Assembly (NCBI GenBank): GCA_013361075.1
Contig: JABWAJ010000346.1
Coordinates: forward strand, 1-6,241
Length of the DNA: 6,241 nt
DNA from: Saprospiraceae bacterium
GTDB lineage: Bacteria > Bacteroidota > Bacteroidia > Chitinophagales > Saprospiraceae
Direction of reading: 5' to 3'
A program made the position numbers and the translations under genes. The notes below the pieces were generated by a model. That model ran no database searches. It was not told the DNA's origin and saw only the letters and a list, made by a program, of their open reading frames with translations. Each line of letters begins with the position of its first letter. The stretch's first letter is position 1. Shown here piece by piece: positions 5,555 through 6,241 of this stretch.

Positions 5555-6241
5555 TTACAACCCAAAAATCGCTCTGCCCGGGTAGATTGCCGAATCGGCC
5601 AGCTCTTCCTCTATGCGCAGCAACTGGTTGTATTTTGCAATTCTGTCTGAACGCGAAGCCGAGCCGGTTTTGATCTGGCCCGTATTCAGTGCCACAGCCA
5701 GGTCGGCAATGGTGGTATCTTCCGTTTCGCCGGAGCGGTGGCTCATTACGCTGGTATAGCTGTTGCGCGTGGCCAGGCGTACCGCTTCGATGGTTTCGGT
5801 GAGCGTACCGATCTGGTTCACTTTAATGAGAATTGAATTCGCAACCCCCATTTCGATGCCTTTCTGCAAGCGGTTGGTATTGGTCACAAACAAGTCGTCG
5901 CCCACCAACTGGACTTTGTCGCCCAATTTTGCCGTCAAAGCCTGCCAGCCGGCCCAGTCGTCTTCGGCCAATCCGTCTTCAATTGACAAAATCGGGTATT
6001 TGTTGCACCAGCTTGCCCAATAATCTACCATTTGAGAAGACGTCAGTTTGTCGCCAGTGGATTTGTGGAAGTGGTACATTTTGGTTTCATCGTCGTAGAA
6101 TTCCGACACAGCGGCATCCATAGCAATCACGATGTCTTCACCCGGGCGGTAGCCTGCAGCCTCGATGGCTTTCAGTACAATTTCGATGGCCTCTTCGTTC
6201 AGGTCCACGCCGTAGAGGTTGTTCTCCAGGATCCGCTTGTC
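5555..6241 (-). CDS. eno: Enolase (phosphopyruvate hydratase), C-terminal half; anomalous N-terminal edge
   Basis: Enolase converts 2-phosphoglycerate to phosphoenolpyruvate in glycolysis and needs Mg2+. Only 228 codons are visible of a usual ~425-430; the start lies outside. Counting from the first visible codon, the C-terminal barrel shows the metal ligands AMD (Asp42), SIED (Glu88) and GDD (115-116), the signature LIKVNQIGTLTET with the catalytic lysine (Lys140), SHRSGETED (167-175) and IKTGSASRSDR with the substrate lysine (Lys191). The C-terminus IYPGRAIFGL is normal. The edge is odd: before NEEAIEIV, enolases carry GDEGGFAPNxxS, but codons 1-14 here read DKRILENNLYGVDL and lack that motif. 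The frame is open throughout, so the true eno segment is confidently 5555 to about 6199; beyond that the sequence is probably foreign or misjoined. A septum-protein gene follows. Confidence 0.9.
   Translation of the reverse strand, partial: DKRILENNLYGVDLNEEAIEIVLKAIEAAGYRPGEDIVIAMDAAVSEFYDDETKMYHFHKSTGDKLTSSQMVDYWASWCNKYPILSIEDGLAEDDWAGWQALTAKLGDKVQLVGDDLFVTNTNRLQKGIEMGVANSILIKVNQIGTLTETIEAVRLATRNSYTSVMSHRSGETEDTTIADLAVALNTGQIKTGSASRSDRIAKYNQLLRIEEELADSAIYPGRAIFGL
6200..6241 (-). other. Non-enolase segment resembling an N6-adenine DNA methyltransferase
   Basis: The last 42 bases encode DKRILENNLYGVDL in frame with NEEAIEI. As I know these families, RILENN(L/I)YGVD(L/I)NEE(A/S)VEI is typical of the SAM-binding region of gamma-class N6-adenine methyltransferases found in type IIG/BREX-like restriction enzymes, and is not found in enolases. 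Too little is visible to annotate a gene. Confidence 0.5.

Noticed and set aside
1..6241. tRNA, rRNA, transposase or defence system
   Set aside because: No tRNA or rRNA core sequences, transposase frames or terminal inverted repeats of an insertion sequence were seen. The only defence-like hint is the 42-base methyltransferase-like edge, too short to call a system.

Overview
The window reads as part of a Bacteroidota chromosome, and the gene repertoire suggests the Saprospiria/Lewinella side of the phylum; this placement is inference. The signs are start sites preceded by A-rich leaders rather than Shine-Dalgarno sequences, a large secreted beta-helix protein, a small septum protein ending in the YYMKRPDEDVFIIVEE-type tail, and short intergenic heptad/octad repeats. 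Every gene I can support lies on the minus strand, so transcription runs from position 6241 towards 1. Both window ends cut through open frames.

Right to left: positions 5555-6241 hold the C-terminal half of enolase (eno), whose outermost ~14 codons do not look like enolase. Next come a FtsB/DivIC-like septum protein (5099-5401), succinyl-CoA ligase alpha subunit (sucD, 4187-5059), the pyrimidine regulator PyrR (3502-4059) and aspartate carbamoyltransferase (pyrB, 2559-3494). PyrR and PyrB are 7 bp apart and almost certainly share a transcript. After a 630-bp AT-rich, repeat-bearing gap with at most one tiny membrane ORF, the rest (1-1917) is one uninterrupted 639-codon frame without a stop: the N-terminal part of a secreted, Asn-rich, right-handed beta-helix-type protein. 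The automatic ORF calls miss this frame because it runs off the window edge.

The conserved genes cover glycolysis (eno), the TCA cycle (sucD), cell division (DivIC-like) and de novo pyrimidine synthesis (pyrR, pyrB). They are housekeeping genes and do not form one pathway. The gaps between them are rich in structure: a hairpin at the eno stop, a perfect 13-bp hairpin before the septum gene, a 7-bp hairpin at its stop, a large bipartite inverted repeat at the sucD stop, five perfect TTAGATN heptads touching the pyrR start, and a related GGCAAAT-type array at the pyrB stop.

I do not see a new multi-gene system. The points most worth checking are (1) a junction at the right edge where enolase joins sequence resembling an N6-adenine DNA methyltransferase, most likely an assembly or recombination chimera; (2) a run of ten G's just after the signal peptide of the beta-helix gene, which could act as an on/off switch; (3) the repeat elements that abut or overlap stop and start codons.
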